From NCBI GenBank assembly GCA_021234155.1, contig JAJEKV010000077.1:2733991-2797990 (forward strand): a stretch of DNA of 64,000 nucleotides, given 5' to 3'. Source of the DNA: Isoetes taiwanensis (taxonomy: Eukaryota > Streptophyta > Lycopodiopsida > Isoetales > Isoetaceae). Each line of letters starts with the position of its first letter. Position 1 is the stretch's first letter. Under the pieces are notes generated by a model. The model saw only the letters and a program-made list of their open reading frames with translations, had not been told where the DNA came from and made no database searches. The position numbers and the translations under genes are program-made. Of the stretch, positions 11,479-22,490 are shown piece after piece.

Positions 11479-12880
11479 GTAGGTGGCAATTCTGCAAGTG
11501 CAAGGTCCTGCAATATTCAACCCAGCTAAACATTAGCTCATTAAATACTGATCTCCCAGCTGCTTTTACATGTGGCAGCTTCCCCATTTAGATATTTGAC
11601 GGAGTAAGTTTTAGGATCTTCTGCTCCAGGAGCCGTGGTCATATAAGAAACTCAAAACTCATAATGTAGTTGATGCTTTTTGCTTATTTTCCCTCTTCTA
11701 ACTTCAAGTGCCTTACTATATGCAAAAGAGGCGACTTGACAAACAGGTGCCTTTCTTGTTAGCTATGGTTTCGTATCTATCTTTGTTGGTAATTATATCG
11801 TTTCTCTTATATTGATTGATTGGTTGCTGTTATGTTTTACCCATTTCAAAGCACAGGAGCTAGCTGTATTTATGCCAAATGCGTCAAGGTATTATGAAGC
11901 ACTGACTATTAAGAATTGTCCAAACAATTTTTTGTCAGATGATTCCATTAAACTGTTTTTGGAGTTACGGATTGGATATTAATGTATCAAGTGGGCCAAA
12001 TTATACATATTGATAGAAATGTGGCGAAATTACCAGCAGCACCAGTTGATGGAAATGAATAGAATGCATCAAATGTTGGGGGTTATTGGGTTTGATATAA
12101 TCCATATGATCTGCAGATTTGTTGTGATTTTGACTGTGGTACGTGATCTAATCCATTCTACCATTTAGGGCTAGCAAATGTGTTATCTTACTTTAGTTCC
12201 AGGATGGGCTACTCTTTCTTGTGTATAGTGGATATATCTAATGAAATTTTTATTGGCGAAATTTGCTTTGCTATAAGATAAGCAATTTCATGTTTTTCTT
12301 TAATTTCAAGTTTTGGCCATTCAAATTAGCAACTATTGGTTTTAAATTGTTTGTTCTTCACACATCCTATTTGTTCAAGTATTTTTCCTTTCTTACTTTC
12401 TTATTTAAGATAACATTCAACAAATGGCTTCGAAGTTAAATACAAAGAAGTTGGACATTGTGTAAATGTTTCTTTTGAGTTGTCGTTTCTTGATATTAAG
12501 ATTATAACAAGCAGGGGGTAGAGAGATCGGGGGTAGAGAGATCACCCTGCAACTACAACCACCTTTTCAAGAAAAAGAAATCATTCGAAACATTCACCTA
12601 TTTATTTTTCTCTATTTTTTGAAGTTGGACACTCTTTACAACTCACAACACAGGTAGAGAGATCACCTTGTACAAGTGCAACCACCACCTTTACAAGAAA
12701 TCATTTGGAACATTCTCATATTTATTAATTAGCTATTTTTGAAGTTCTACATTCCTTATAAAGTAGTCTAGAGAGTAGTTTGTAAATTCCTATACAAAGT
12801 AACCAAATGTGCTTTGAACTAGTTATTGTAATACGAGATGTGCTATATGGATTTGTCAGCATTTATATAAGCCAATCCTT
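11479..12880. other. Non-coding stretch, with a short tandem repeat
   Basis: No gene seen. The equivalent of 12030 is the right border of the 8.6 kb block missing from S units. A repeat of about 16-17 bp (GGGGGTAGAGAGATC) at 12512-12546 is present twice here, and at 1-3 copies in the other units. Confidence 0.5.
12512..12546 (+). repeat. Short tandem repeat GGGGGTAGAGAGATC, 2 copies
   Basis: Two adjacent copies. The homologous site has two copies in S2 (about 31921-31953), one in L3 (about 49991-50007) and three in S4 (about 58087-58131). Confidence 0.7.
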
Positions 12881-12889
12881 GCTCCATGC

Positions 12890-14018
12890 TATATGGGCTT
12901 CATGATAAATTTCAGATTGCTTACATCTGTATGGCCAAGTCTCTCATGCCAAGTTTTAAAGTAGGAAGTACAACAACATTTATTAAATTTGATCCATCAA
13001 TGTGAAAGCCAAATGCCGTTTAGCCATTTCGTATGTGAGAATCACCCTACAATAAAGCTTTTCAAAATGTACTTGATAACCAAGATCTATTAACTGAGTG
13101 ACTGAAATGAGATTCCTAATTAGATTTCGTACATAGTACATTATCAAGAACCATTGGTTTCCCTTTCAAGTCCGATAACTCCAACAAGCCAGCTCAACCT
13201 TCTGCAAATTTCCATCACCCATTGCACATAACATGAGTTCCTGTAGACCTTACCCTTAAGCTTAGAAGGCGACTTCTATAAGCTCCACTCTCTAAGCACA
13301 TATAGATCACCATCATCACTTACTTTGTATTCAAAAAATACTGACATCAATTTAAAATTCTTACTTTAGCATCTTTATCTTGTGCTTCATCTAACTCTTC
13401 TTCTTCTGTGGCTGCAAATTGACTGCTATAGACCTGCCCTACCTCTGTCGCGTTCCTCTTCTGTAATAGGTGCTCTAGCAACCTCCGTATTTGCAATAAT
13501 ATTATAAAGTTTTTCAAAGAAATCTTTGATGTCATCCTTATCATGATACTTCAAATCTCTCCTTATCCAAGACGTCCAGCTGAAGAAGATTAAATGTGAT
13601 TACGTTTTTAACATATAGTTCCACATTTCCCATGGAGACATCCCTCTTATTCTAAGCAAAATGCTGGAGATCATTTTGCTTTTTATCATAGCTTTTGCTT
13701 CAAGTATTTTCCCTTTAGCTGCAATATTTATTGCCGCACTAGATCCTCCACCACTTCCATGATGCTGCATCTTTTTACGGACTTGCACCAGTCCATGATG
13801 CTGATGCTATTGCATAAGTTTTTCCTCGGCTAATTATTTGGACTACTCTGGAGTTTGCTCGTTGTTTGTAACAAATTCCCATAGCCCTTCAATCTTTAGC
13901 ACCTCTTCATCCTTTCCCTGCGATACTTGGAATCCAGCTCCTCTCCTGAATACATCAATTGCATTCAATAAGGAAGCTCCAAGTCTGCTGGCCATGTTGA
14001 TCCAGCTCTGATTTCAAA
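12890..14018 (-). mobile_element. Ty1/copia gag to gag-pre-integrase remnant, L1
   Basis: On the minus strand, gag-like sequence starts near 14000 (LGASLLNAIDVFRRG, then LKIEGLWEFVTNNEQTPE). Next come an AKAMIKSKMISSILLRIRG/PWEMW segment and HDKDDIKDFFEKL with ITEEE, all in copia gag order. Further on is DLKGKPMVLDNVL, which precedes the pre-integrase domain, and TWHERLGHTDVSNLKF, the gag-pre-integrase motif (about 12905-12955). The frame shifts repeatedly. Integrase and RT do not follow on this strand. The copia RT/RNase H remnant elsewhere in the unit lies on the opposite strand. Confidence 0.65.
14002..14017 (-). promoter_or_regulatory. Copia primer-binding-site-like sequence
   Basis: Minus strand reads TTTGAAATCAGAGCTGG just upstream of the gag-like frame, close to the ATCAGAGC core of copia sites that pair with initiator tRNA-Met. 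A 5' LTR would therefore start around 14019 and run to the right. Its far end is not determined. Confidence 0.4.
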
Positions 14019-14617
14019 TGAAGATGTTATAGAGCAATAAAATTATCTAGCCAATTAGCACTTTCTATCCTAAGCTAAGAGCCTAGCTATTCCTTATGAT
14101 TGAATCACTAGCCCTTTTACTTTTAACCATTAAACTCTTAAGCATTTGGATGCATTGGATATTAATTCTTAACCATTGAATATTGTAGCAATTCTATTGT
14201 AGCAAACACATTGACCCAATCACTACTCATGGTTTGACTCAAAACCAAAATACATCAAACCTGCTTAAGTACCTCTTGATTTATAATCGATTCGGCAATT
14301 GGGGTGCCAAATTGTTTGTTATTGCTCAGAATAAACAAAGTAATCCATTGGTTATGACTAATGATTGGATCTATATTTAGTTGGCTCCAAGTTTGGGCGC
14401 CAACATAAAACCTAAGACAGTAACACCTCTATGTGCACAAAATTTCCAAGTGGGCGTTCCCTTGTGTACAAAATAAATTAAATAGGTGTGATATAGGTTC
14501 AACCATTGAACCTATAATTTGACATGATAATTCAAACAGAATCTAGTCACTGACTTCATGCAGCATTCCCAGTCCTTTCCTGGAGCACCAGCTTTCTTTG
14601 TTCCACAACTTACACAG

Positions 14618-15018
14618 GAAAAGGATGTGACAAATATGAGGACCATACTGCCAAATTATAAAGACATTTTTTGGACCTCCAGTGTGAAAAAACTTGGATA
14701 TTCTGGAACTGCTTTGATATCTCGGATATGCAGTCCTTTTTTACGAGTTTGCTTTACAATCATTTTTCAGCTGTTAAATTTTTGTTATAACTGCATGCAT
14801 AACATAATGAATATCTGTACACTAATAACTCCCATCTGGTGTGGTTGTTAAATTCTACTTGACAATCTTCTACTAAACAGGTGAAGCATGCATCAGTAAC
14901 ATATGGTCTCGGTGTACTAGGACACGATTCTGAAGGTCGCCTCATCACAACGGACTTTGGTTCATTTAAACTGGTATCTGTTTATGTTCCTAACTCTGGA
15001 GAGAAGCTACAGAGACTA
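14618..15018 (+). pseudogene. ARP: ARP-type AP endonuclease exons, L1
   Basis: Plant ARP belongs to the exonuclease III family and cuts DNA at abasic sites in base-excision repair (nucleus and plastid). Exon 1 (14618-14725), after acceptor TACACAG, encodes EKDV, then [20 protein letters not shown]. Exon 2 (14881-15018, 46 codons), after AAACAG, encodes a YGLG stretch, then HDSEGRLITTDFGSFKLV and SVYVPNSGEKLQRL, ending at a GTAAAC donor. These match the middle of the family, including the conserved EGR and YVPN motifs. The donor of exon 1 reads CGG|ATATGC rather than GT in all copies, which argues against normal splicing. The N terminus and the catalytic C-terminal parts (GDLN, SDH) are absent. 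Confidence 0.8.
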
Positions 15019-15573
15019 GTAAACCTGGGATTCGGCACTAACTTTCTACCTGAAGGTAGCCTTTGAATTGGATGTAAAGGAGGGGCTTTCTTTGGCAAGC
15101 CTAGACTCAACCAGCCTGGTACCCCAAGCACTTACATGCTCAACTCATTGGAATATCATCTAAAAGTAAATAGCCCAAGATCCTGCCAATGCTAAGCTTA
15201 AGCATGAAATAACGATACCCTTGATAGGTCATTTTTGAAAACTGGTGGACTACTGCATGTTCCAAAGGAACCTAGTGCTGCACCCAGCTGGGACGAGGCT
15301 TTAGGGGATCAAACAATCCCTAGGCTAATTGGGAGTGCAATATGAGACTCTGCAGTAGAACAATGTAGATTACGAGCCAAAGGCCTTGCCCACCAATTAG
15401 TGTGCATTCCTATCTACAAAGAGCTTCAAAGAAAGACGAAAGGAAGTGCATTTGTAACCTCTTTTCATTAATTTGATTTGCCACTCTGTCACTAAGAATT
15501 CCCATCCTTTAAGATAAAGCCTTGAGCTTAATGGATCAGAATTTCCCCTAGATCTTGCATAAATTAGATGCTA
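15019..15573. other. Non-coding stretch after ARP, L1
   Basis: No gene seen. This segment is well conserved in all units (from about 938 in unit 0) and includes the A|T site into which the Helitron inserted. Confidence 0.5.
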
Positions 15574-16246
15574 CTAGTAAACGTGTGCCCGGCGTTGCCG
15601 GGCTAATGTCCTAGCTTGTGTTTTTACTTGGCCTTTAACGTCCATTTGTGCAACTTCAAAACTTCAAGGGAGCATCCACAATTTGGGTCGATTTTCTTGT
15701 AGTACTACAGGTGGAACCTGACAAAAATCTCCTCTCGAGACAACAATGAGTCCCCTAAATAATTTGTACATGGCATCACGTCACGGAGCGTTCTATTCAG
15801 TGCTTCATAAACATGTCTATGAATCATTGCTGCCTCATCCCATATAATCATGTGAGTTGCTCTTATCAACTGTGCCAGCTTGGACTGCCTTGGAATATTA
15901 AGTTCATGCTTATCGGTATCTTGAATCTTGAATGTGCAGTCCGCCCGCCGTTGCCCTGGTTGAGCATTGATCAGTCGTGTGATGTTTTATGGGAGTGTGA
16001 TATTTTGCTCAGGCCTTGCTTGAGCTAAATGGCATTGGTTGGGCTATCCTCAGGCTTGAAGTAGGAGGTTTAGCAAAAAGTGTTATTTTGCTTTTGCAAT
16101 GTTCGTGCATATGAGGCTAAGTTTACTTCATCACGCTGGCAAGAGCGTTTGAAAAGTAAGTAGTGCAAATCCTCATGTGCACTTGGCAATCTTAACATGT
16201 AATACACAATATTTACAATATAATCCAAGAAATTATTTGCCACCTT
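15574..16246 (-). mobile_element. Helitron 3' end with Pif1-like helicase fragment
   Basis: On the minus strand the element ends with hairpin GCCCGGCAACGCCGGGC (15587-15603), nine bases, then CTAG (15574-15577), followed by host T: the classical Helitron 3' end inserted between A and T. Just inside, 15690-15905 encodes QLIRATHMIIWDEAAM, the Walker B region of the Helitron helicase, then EALNRTLRDVM. After a frameshift comes GGDFCQVPPVV (the GGDFRQ motif with R replaced by C). The Rep domain and most of the helicase are missing and the 5' end is lost. S2 and S4 have the uninterrupted site, missing only the host bases ATGAAATG here. The helicase portion is a pseudogene. Confidence 0.85.
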
Positions 16247-16894
16247 GAATTTAAAAGAAATATTTTTATGGTACCAACTTGTTTCTCTACTAGACATTTA
16301 GCTTTTTACGCTTGTGTCCTTTCCTATGTATGTCTTGTGTCCTACTAGACTTAGTCCTTAGCACTTTAGACTAAAACACCTAAGTCCATGGTCTTAAAAG
16401 TAATCTTATAGCCGATAGACCAGATATCAACATCTTTAATGAACCAGGCTAATTGTACGTATATATATACAGTAGGTGAATGTTAGTCCACCTCAAGATC
16501 TTGGACAGCTATAACATCATATTGAAAATAAAATTATAATACAAGGATCTCGGAGATATACCTGTACTGGCTAAGGTGACCAGCAGCCCAAATTGACTAT
16601 TCGATTGTATAAGCATTGATCGAATATGGCCCTATTCTATATGAAGCACAGACATATATGAGGAGAAAGAAAGTTATTTGCAATGCATCTAAAGAAATGG
16701 TCCTCTTCTAAATACATGCCTTTTGTAGAAGCGAAACACGCTTCAAGTGGCTTCGTGATATTCCATAAGCAAGGCATGCCTGCCCCATAAACAAATAGTC
16801 AATTTCATAAAGACTTGTCATTCTACTAAATCCAGAGGTAGGTACAACATTGCCCACCATGAAGCATCAGAAGACCAATAACTATCCCAGGATA

Positions 16895-16900
16895 CATGTG
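16895..16900 (+). repeat. Left target-site duplication CATGTG
   Basis: CATGTG abuts the left terminus of the transposon and recurs at 25917-25922. The empty site in unit 0, S2, L3 and S4 has a single CATGTG. Because C and G flank the ends symmetrically, a 4-bp ATGT duplication with a 25-bp terminus is also possible. Confidence 0.75.
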
Positions 16901-16924
16901 GGTGTAAATATGGTAATGCTACCC
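16901..16924 (+). repeat. Left terminal inverted repeat (24 bp)
   Basis: Begins GGTGTAAATATGG and ends GCTACCC. Perfectly complementary to 25893-25916. Confidence 0.9.
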
Positions 16925-16933
16925 AAAAAAACG

Positions 16934-16976
16934 CGAAAGCACTTAGCACCTAAAGCACTTCCAAGCACTTAGCAAC
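16934..16976 (+). repeat. Left subterminal AAGCACTT repeats
   Basis: The octamer AAGCACTT occurs three times just inside the left terminus, with GCACCTAAAGC between copies. A matching cluster lies inside the right terminus (25829-25870). Such subterminal arrays are usual transposase-binding sites; that role here is inferred. Confidence 0.55.
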
Positions 16977-17198
16977 CCGTAGTTATACCTCCCACAATCT
17001 CGACCTCTCGGTTTCACAAGCACCTAGCTTCCATGCACCTTCCTTTTTTTTTTTTATCCCAATTTGTGTTTCTTTTGCTCTGTTTTTCTCCGCTCACATC
17101 ATAGATCAATTATCCGGAACTTACATTAAGTGAATCGATTACAATGGTAGAGGAGCTGATTCTGGTGAGGATTTCGAAAGGATACGGCCTTTCAAACC

Positions 17199-18131
17199 AT
17201 GGTTTTGCAGCCGAGAAAGCGAATTCAATTGGTGGCAAATAATGTTACACAAGAACGGTGGGAATCAGTTTGGCAAGAAACCCTCAATCCCAAGTCGGTC
17301 GGCACTAAAGTTCTTTGCGCTATTCACCACATCGAAGGCCAAATTGGACCCGATTTGTTAAGGATTCTTTATCGGATGGGGTTTCAAACAATGAAGTCGA
17401 GGGAAGCAATTTGCCCTTGCATTTGCTTTGGGAAAATTGCCAAGAAGGTCTTGAAGATCACGAAGGCCATCAAATCAATTGGGCTGCATATGGTGCACGA
17501 GGTTATGGTTCTGAGGCATAGCGGGCCGAGACCTCGTGGTGTTAAAGAGAAACAAGAAATTGATTCAAAAGTTTGAGCAAAAGAGGTAGCAAGTAGTAAA
17601 CTTGATCAGACAAACTTGAAACTGAATCTGCAGATAGTGAGAGAATCTGGAAAAACTTATGATCAAGAAAACTTCGGATGGAAAAAGAAATCACGGGATA
17701 TAGTTGTTAGCTTTGGCGGTGAAGAAAAGTCAAATGACAAAATTTTTAAAAGGCTAACCGAAAAAAAGACCACGACATGGAACAATTGAAATCAGCGATT
17801 GTTGAAAAAGAGGGCCTGTTCATGACACAGGAAGTAGAACGAGGAAATAAATGAGTTGGAGAGAAAGTTAATGTTTGAGGAGTATCTTTGCAGAGTCCAT
17901 GGAGTCATTATTATGACACGGAGATCAGATCTGATTTTGAAGAAGGGAAACTGGGAGGAAATTAATTCAAGCTGGATGGTGACATCAAGGCTGACCAAGG
18001 AATATGCAAAAAACCTTGGCAGTCTAGGAGACATCAAGAATTCAACTTTCTTGCATCAACACCATCAAGAGAAATCTTCCGGTTTTTACAAAAATTTTTG
18101 TAATGCTTGTGGTTTTGGGATTTCACGATAA
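17199..18131 (+). pseudogene. Unidentified plus-strand frames in the transposon
   Basis: Open frames of 125 aa (17199-17576) and 91 aa (17856-18131) are joined by frames rich in Lys and Glu, one of which looks coiled-coil (around 17700-17830). In an overlapping frame the first ORF reads LHLLWENCQEGLEDHEGHQINW. I recognise no domain. They may be the N-terminal part of the phosphatase gene that follows, or an accessory transposon protein. The frames are broken by stops. Confidence 0.3.
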
Positions 18132-18335
18132 GTACAAGCTTTCTTTAATTCTTGATTGCTCACATGAATATCATGTGATGTGTCTTTACCTTGTTAAAGG
18201 AAGGCAAATGTTTGAAATGTGAATGCCTAGTTCACGAAGACCTTTATGTTGAGCTTGGCTTGAGCATTCTGTTTCTTGATTGAGCGAGGTTGCTTCCTTT
18301 GATCCTAGATTAAGTTTTCGAAATCAGATTTGGGA

Positions 18336-19080
18336 TCAAAATACAGGTCGGGCAATTGAAGATGTAGTAGATGTGCAATCGACCAATTGAAGTCCCCGGA
18401 TGTGCAATCCGAACAATTGAAGTCCCCTTCTACTAGCACGAAGAGAAGAAGGTTGAGACATGTCGGGGATGATTCTCGATATTGAAGCAGAGAATGTGCA
18501 GGGGGAGGTGACCCCCAAGTCGCAGATTAAGAAGTGGCGATAAATTCCGGGAAGAAACAAAGGTCGCCGGAGATGAGGAGATTGAGTATGTCTTAGACAC
18601 TCCAACGGGGAAGAAGCGAGAAGCAAGATCAAGAAGAAAAAGCTGATGTGGTTGTGAAGAAGGCGGGGAAGGAAAAGAAGACATTGAATAAAGAAGAGAC
18701 TAGCAAAAAGAAAGGAGGTGGCAAGGCCAGCGGTGATTTGTTCGGACCAAAGCCAAGGTTACTAGAAAGTATCCTTTGAGAGGGGAGAGGTCAAAGAATG
18801 ATGGGAATGATGCGAGGAACATGAGAACTTGCAAGGCAATGAAGAAGAGGTTGAGAAAGGATGTCATGGACAACATAAACTCAACCCCTTGGCGATATTG
18901 CAGTCGCGAGGTTTGAAAGTTCAAAGAAGTTCATGAAGAAGCGACCAATACTAGAACACGCCAAATGTACAAAAGGCTGCGGCACTATCGTACAAGATAA
19001 AGGTACAAAACTTGCAACGGCAATGATTGAATCCATGAGGGGGAAAAACAACATCCCTTGAAAGCGAGAATAATTCATTC
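18336..19080 (+). other. Lys/Glu-rich low-complexity region
   Basis: Plus-strand frames here are rich in Lys, Glu and Arg (for example around 18600-18720), interrupted by stops. Open frames on the opposite strand are probably shadows. No domain recognised. Confidence 0.3.
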
Positions 19081-19284
19081 TGATTGTTTAATTTGAATTC
19101 TTAAATTATTGTATTCATTATTTGAGTTGTCTTACGTAATCTTGGGGAGTGACCAAGTAGTCCAAAGTGATGAGGACTTAAATGTATCCCAATTAACTTC
19201 AGGTCTTGTGCTTTTTTAATTTAATCTCAATATTTGTACTTGAATTTGGGTGTGTATTCACTTGATTAATGTTGTGAATGTTAG

Positions 19285-19960
19285 GTCCCTTTGGAAGTAC
19301 AAAGTGTAAATGTAACTTCAAGTTCCAACACAGAGCGCCCAATTGTTATTAGGCAAAAGAGATTGTTGATTCTAGATCTTAATGGCGTTCTCGTGAAGAG
19401 CTTTAGAAAAGCAATCAATTGAGGGATGATCTTAAAAAGATAAACCCTCAATTATTAAAATCATCAACAACTAACAAAGTAGTTGTATTGGTAGGGAGTA
19501 CATGCTTTCTTGGAGGAAGCATCTTCTTGGTATGACTTAGCCATTTGGTCCTCTATGAGCATTTAATGTTCATGAGGTGCTTGATGTCTATGTCCGCTAA
19601 GAAAAGACAAATTCATCTTCATTTGGGACGAGTTTTACGTGATGAGATGCCTTTCAAGTATCCTTTGGAGTCTTCTAATCCTATTTTTATGAAGCCACTC
19701 CATAAGGTATATGCGACTTTCCACGAGTATGGCGAGAAATGTAATTATTGCAGATGATGAGGTTTACAAGACATTTTGTCCCCACCATTTACTTCCATCA
19801 TGGTGCCTACTTTCACTGTCGACCAAGCGATGAAATTACGGATGTTTATTTGCTTCCAATACTTAGGCGGTGTCACATCTTTGAAGATACTTTAAACATC
19901 TTGAAGAATAACACTACTAAGCGAGAATGTTATACAAGTATTTCCACAGGTGTTCTTGAA
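19285..19960 (+). pseudogene. NIF/FCP1-homology HAD phosphatase remnant in the transposon
   Basis: After an acceptor-like TTAG near 19284, plus-strand frames give RLLILDLNGVLVKSF (HAD motif I, near 19353-19397) and then FLEEASSWYDLAIWSSMS (motif II region, near 19505-19558). Next come FIFIWDESF, NPIFMKPLHKVYATFHEYGEK, NVIIADDEVYKTF (the DD motif) and, in another frame, TSIMVPTFTVD. That is the order seen in plant NIF/SCP-like phosphatases. The frame shifts several times and stops occur, so it is not functional as read. Plus-strand continuation to 20041 (DEITDVYLLPILRRCHIFED) fits the C terminus. It is unrelated to transposition and different from the CPL4 copies, so it is best read as a captured host gene. 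Confidence 0.7.
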
Positions 19961-20342
19961 GAATTATTCAGTGAGGACATTGGGCGAGATAAAAGCTGGC
20001 TGGTCAAAGCAGCTTTGCAAGGGCGGTCGATGGTTAGTTGATGCACATGAAATGTCTTGAGTCGTGAACCCGGTTGGTTCATCTACAGAAGTTTTTAGAT
20101 TCCTGATCCTGGTATAAACTTTGTAAATTGCCTCAATTTTGTTACATAGAGGCATGTAACTATGTGAGTGCAGATTTGCCTCCATTTTGTACAGATAATA
20201 TGAGAGTGCAGATTTGCCTCCATTTTGTAACTACACAAGAATTTTGTACCATCTTGCAATGTAATATATCTTCATTCTCTTTCATTATGTGTTCTCGTAT
20301 GAATTTTCTTGAAATTGCAAAGTTAACTGTGCAGATGTTATG

Positions 20343-20590
20343 CTTTCCCAATTCAAGAAAAAATAGTTTAGACTATAAGACTCCTCACAGCCACAACCCA
20401 AACCTTTTTGCAAATGATTTTAATCTTGGCGGGGAACTCAAAGGAGTTGAGAAGATGTGGATTGAATTTGGGGAAGTATTGCATCAGACCTTGTTCATAT
20501 TGATGACACGACCAGGTCAAAATTTGGTCAATGTCCCCGGCGAAGTCAATTTTTGCGGAACATGTATAATTTGGGAATTTTTGGACTCTA
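20343..20590 (+). repeat. Internal direct repeat, copy 1
   Basis: Matches 23799-24050 in the same orientation (both contain TTTCCCAATTCAAGAAAAA and GCAAATGATTTTAATCTTGGC) but is diverged and has small indels. No coding assignment. Confidence 0.65.
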
Positions 20591-20619
20591 CGAATAAAAA
20601 GCAAGATATGTAGAACTAA

Positions 20620-21836
20620 TTTGAAAAGTAATCAAATGCTGAAGAACAAATGTGAACAGTAATCAAATGCTGTGGTGCACAGATAATTGAAAAAAAGAGA
20701 AATTTTTCACATTAATAACACAATAGCCTGCAGGCTCGAATTTAAAAAGACATCTGAGCCTGCAAAATTACAAAATTGGAACAAAATTACAAAAAGGATG
20801 AAGACGGATGGCCTACTCAAAATTGGTAGGTGTCTAAGTACTTGAAGTCTTCAAAGAAATCGGGGCTGGATTATTGTCGACCGCTTGGCTGATTCCACCA
20901 TTCAACACTGTCAATGAGGTATTTTCGAGATTGCGGGTTGCCATATTTAGCGTAATCAAATTACCATAAGCATCCGCTGACCTCTATGATAGTAATAGCA
21001 TTCTCTGTAATGATCAAAGGCTGTTTTAAGTCATGAGAGGGTTGTTCCTTTCTATGAAGTAGTAAAAGATCGCAAACTGGTAAGTTGCTTTACAAAATTC
21101 AAGCTGCCCATTTTTTTTCTCCTTCTGCTGGCACAACTTCGGTCCCTTAAATTGTACTGCTCTTATCACTTTCCTTCAAGACATGATCTATATCGCTAGA
21201 AGATTCTCAAAAGTCTCTTTCCTTTGCCTTTACAGGTTCTGAAGAACTAGCAACCTGACCCACTTCGATTTCTTGACGGTGCAAAGCGGCCTTGCCTCTC
21301 TACAAAGTCCGCGACTGTGTCCAAAGTTTTTTTGCAGCTTTCTAGGTATTGTTTGAAAAGCCTAGCAGTAGGGGAGGCCACTTTGCCTTTTAAGGGAATC
21401 CAATTCACGAGCAAATGTAGCATTTGTCTTGATCACATACCTCGGCATTTTGTGGGGACCCACATTGTACAAGAACTCCTCGATCATCCAGGCGGCAACA
21501 CACCATCCGGGCCGGGTCTTTGGTTAAATTATCCCAAGCGAGGAGGATAAATGGAGAAATAATCAAGCTTCGGCCATTTTTCTTGACAAAAGCGACTCTG
21601 TGAGATGGATCCAAGCGGAGAGAGGGTAGATCAAGGGAGATGGCTTCTAGGTTAAAAGAATTCTGAATGCATTTTGGGTTTAAAGAATTTGCCATTAAAG
21701 GCTGGCGAATGGGGAGGAGAAAACAACAAAGGGCAATTGAAGCGAGAGAATTCTCCCAGCCTTGAAGAATTCTGTCAACTTCGCCAACAATTCTTGTTCA
21801 AATCTCCTCCAATCCCTTCACCAACCTCCCAGCATC
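20620..21836. other. Transposon interior without a recognised gene
   Basis: Small frames on both strands (21317-21550, 21405-21695) show no family I know. Confidence 0.35.
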
Positions 21837-22045
21837 AGAATTCAGGAATTAACCTCCCAGTACAGTCAAATTTTGAAGACTCTACCTCCCGAAAAGCACA
21901 TAGAATGATAAGTCTTTGTAAGTGCTTTAAGTGCTTTTAAGTCTTTGTGGCGTGAGAATTGAGAACATGCTAAAGACAACCAAAAAAAAGGGAAAATACC
22001 TTTTGATCCTGCAGTTTGCATCCATTATACTTCATCCATTACCTT
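21837..22045 (-). repeat. Partial duplicate of the transposase 3' region
   Basis: Resembles 22686-22930 (TGAAGACTC.ACCTCCCG, AAGTCTTTGTAAGTGCTTTAAG, AATACCTTTTGAT, GTTTGCATCCATT.TACTTCAT) but lacks the middle, including the last coding part of the exon. It holds AAGTGCTT units in the opposite orientation to the right subterminal cluster. Confidence 0.55.
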
Positions 22046-22246
22046 CTATGAGGTAGTTGGAATACTACTCATGATTTGTTGGCAAGTGTCTTCATCCATG
22101 GTATACATGTTAGAGTCATCTTCATCCGGATACATGTCAAACTTTGTGGGTCTTACAAGATGGCTATAAACACTTGCCCCGGGTTTGTCCTCCATCGACT
22201 CAAAATTTAGACTACACGGAATTTGTTTGTAGTAAAGTCGAGACAA
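22046..22246 (-). pseudogene. Acidic 66-aa frame downstream of the transposase
   Basis: Minus-strand frame with DMYPDEDDSNMYTMDED and a second acidic run (EEEEEDEDD) upstream near 22430. It may be the tail of the transposase or a separate small protein. No family recognised. Confidence 0.3.
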
Positions 22247-22490
22247 TAACTTCTTCTACCCCAAACACATTCCCCATCCATCCTTATAATTTTCTAGCAA
22301 AGTATTCTTTTGCTTGATTGCCACCTAAGCACATAAAAATCTACCCCTTCTTCATTACCTTCTTAAACATTTCTGACAAAATTATCCCCCACTTCTATCA
22401 TGGAACTCATTACATCATCTTCATCCTCTTCTTCTTCCTCAATATCAAACTCGGCCTCTTCTTCATTTTCAATGTTGTCACTTTGTATTC

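Noticed and set aside
14019-14560. Complete copia 5' LTR next to the primer-binding site
   Set aside because: No matching second LTR on the other side of the remnant, so the end cannot be fixed; sequence start also differs from the LTR start after the polypurine tract.
20128-20613. 161-aa open frame inside the transposon
   Set aside because: Runs across the direct repeat 20343-20590, whose partner is not open in that frame; no domain or codon pattern of a gene.
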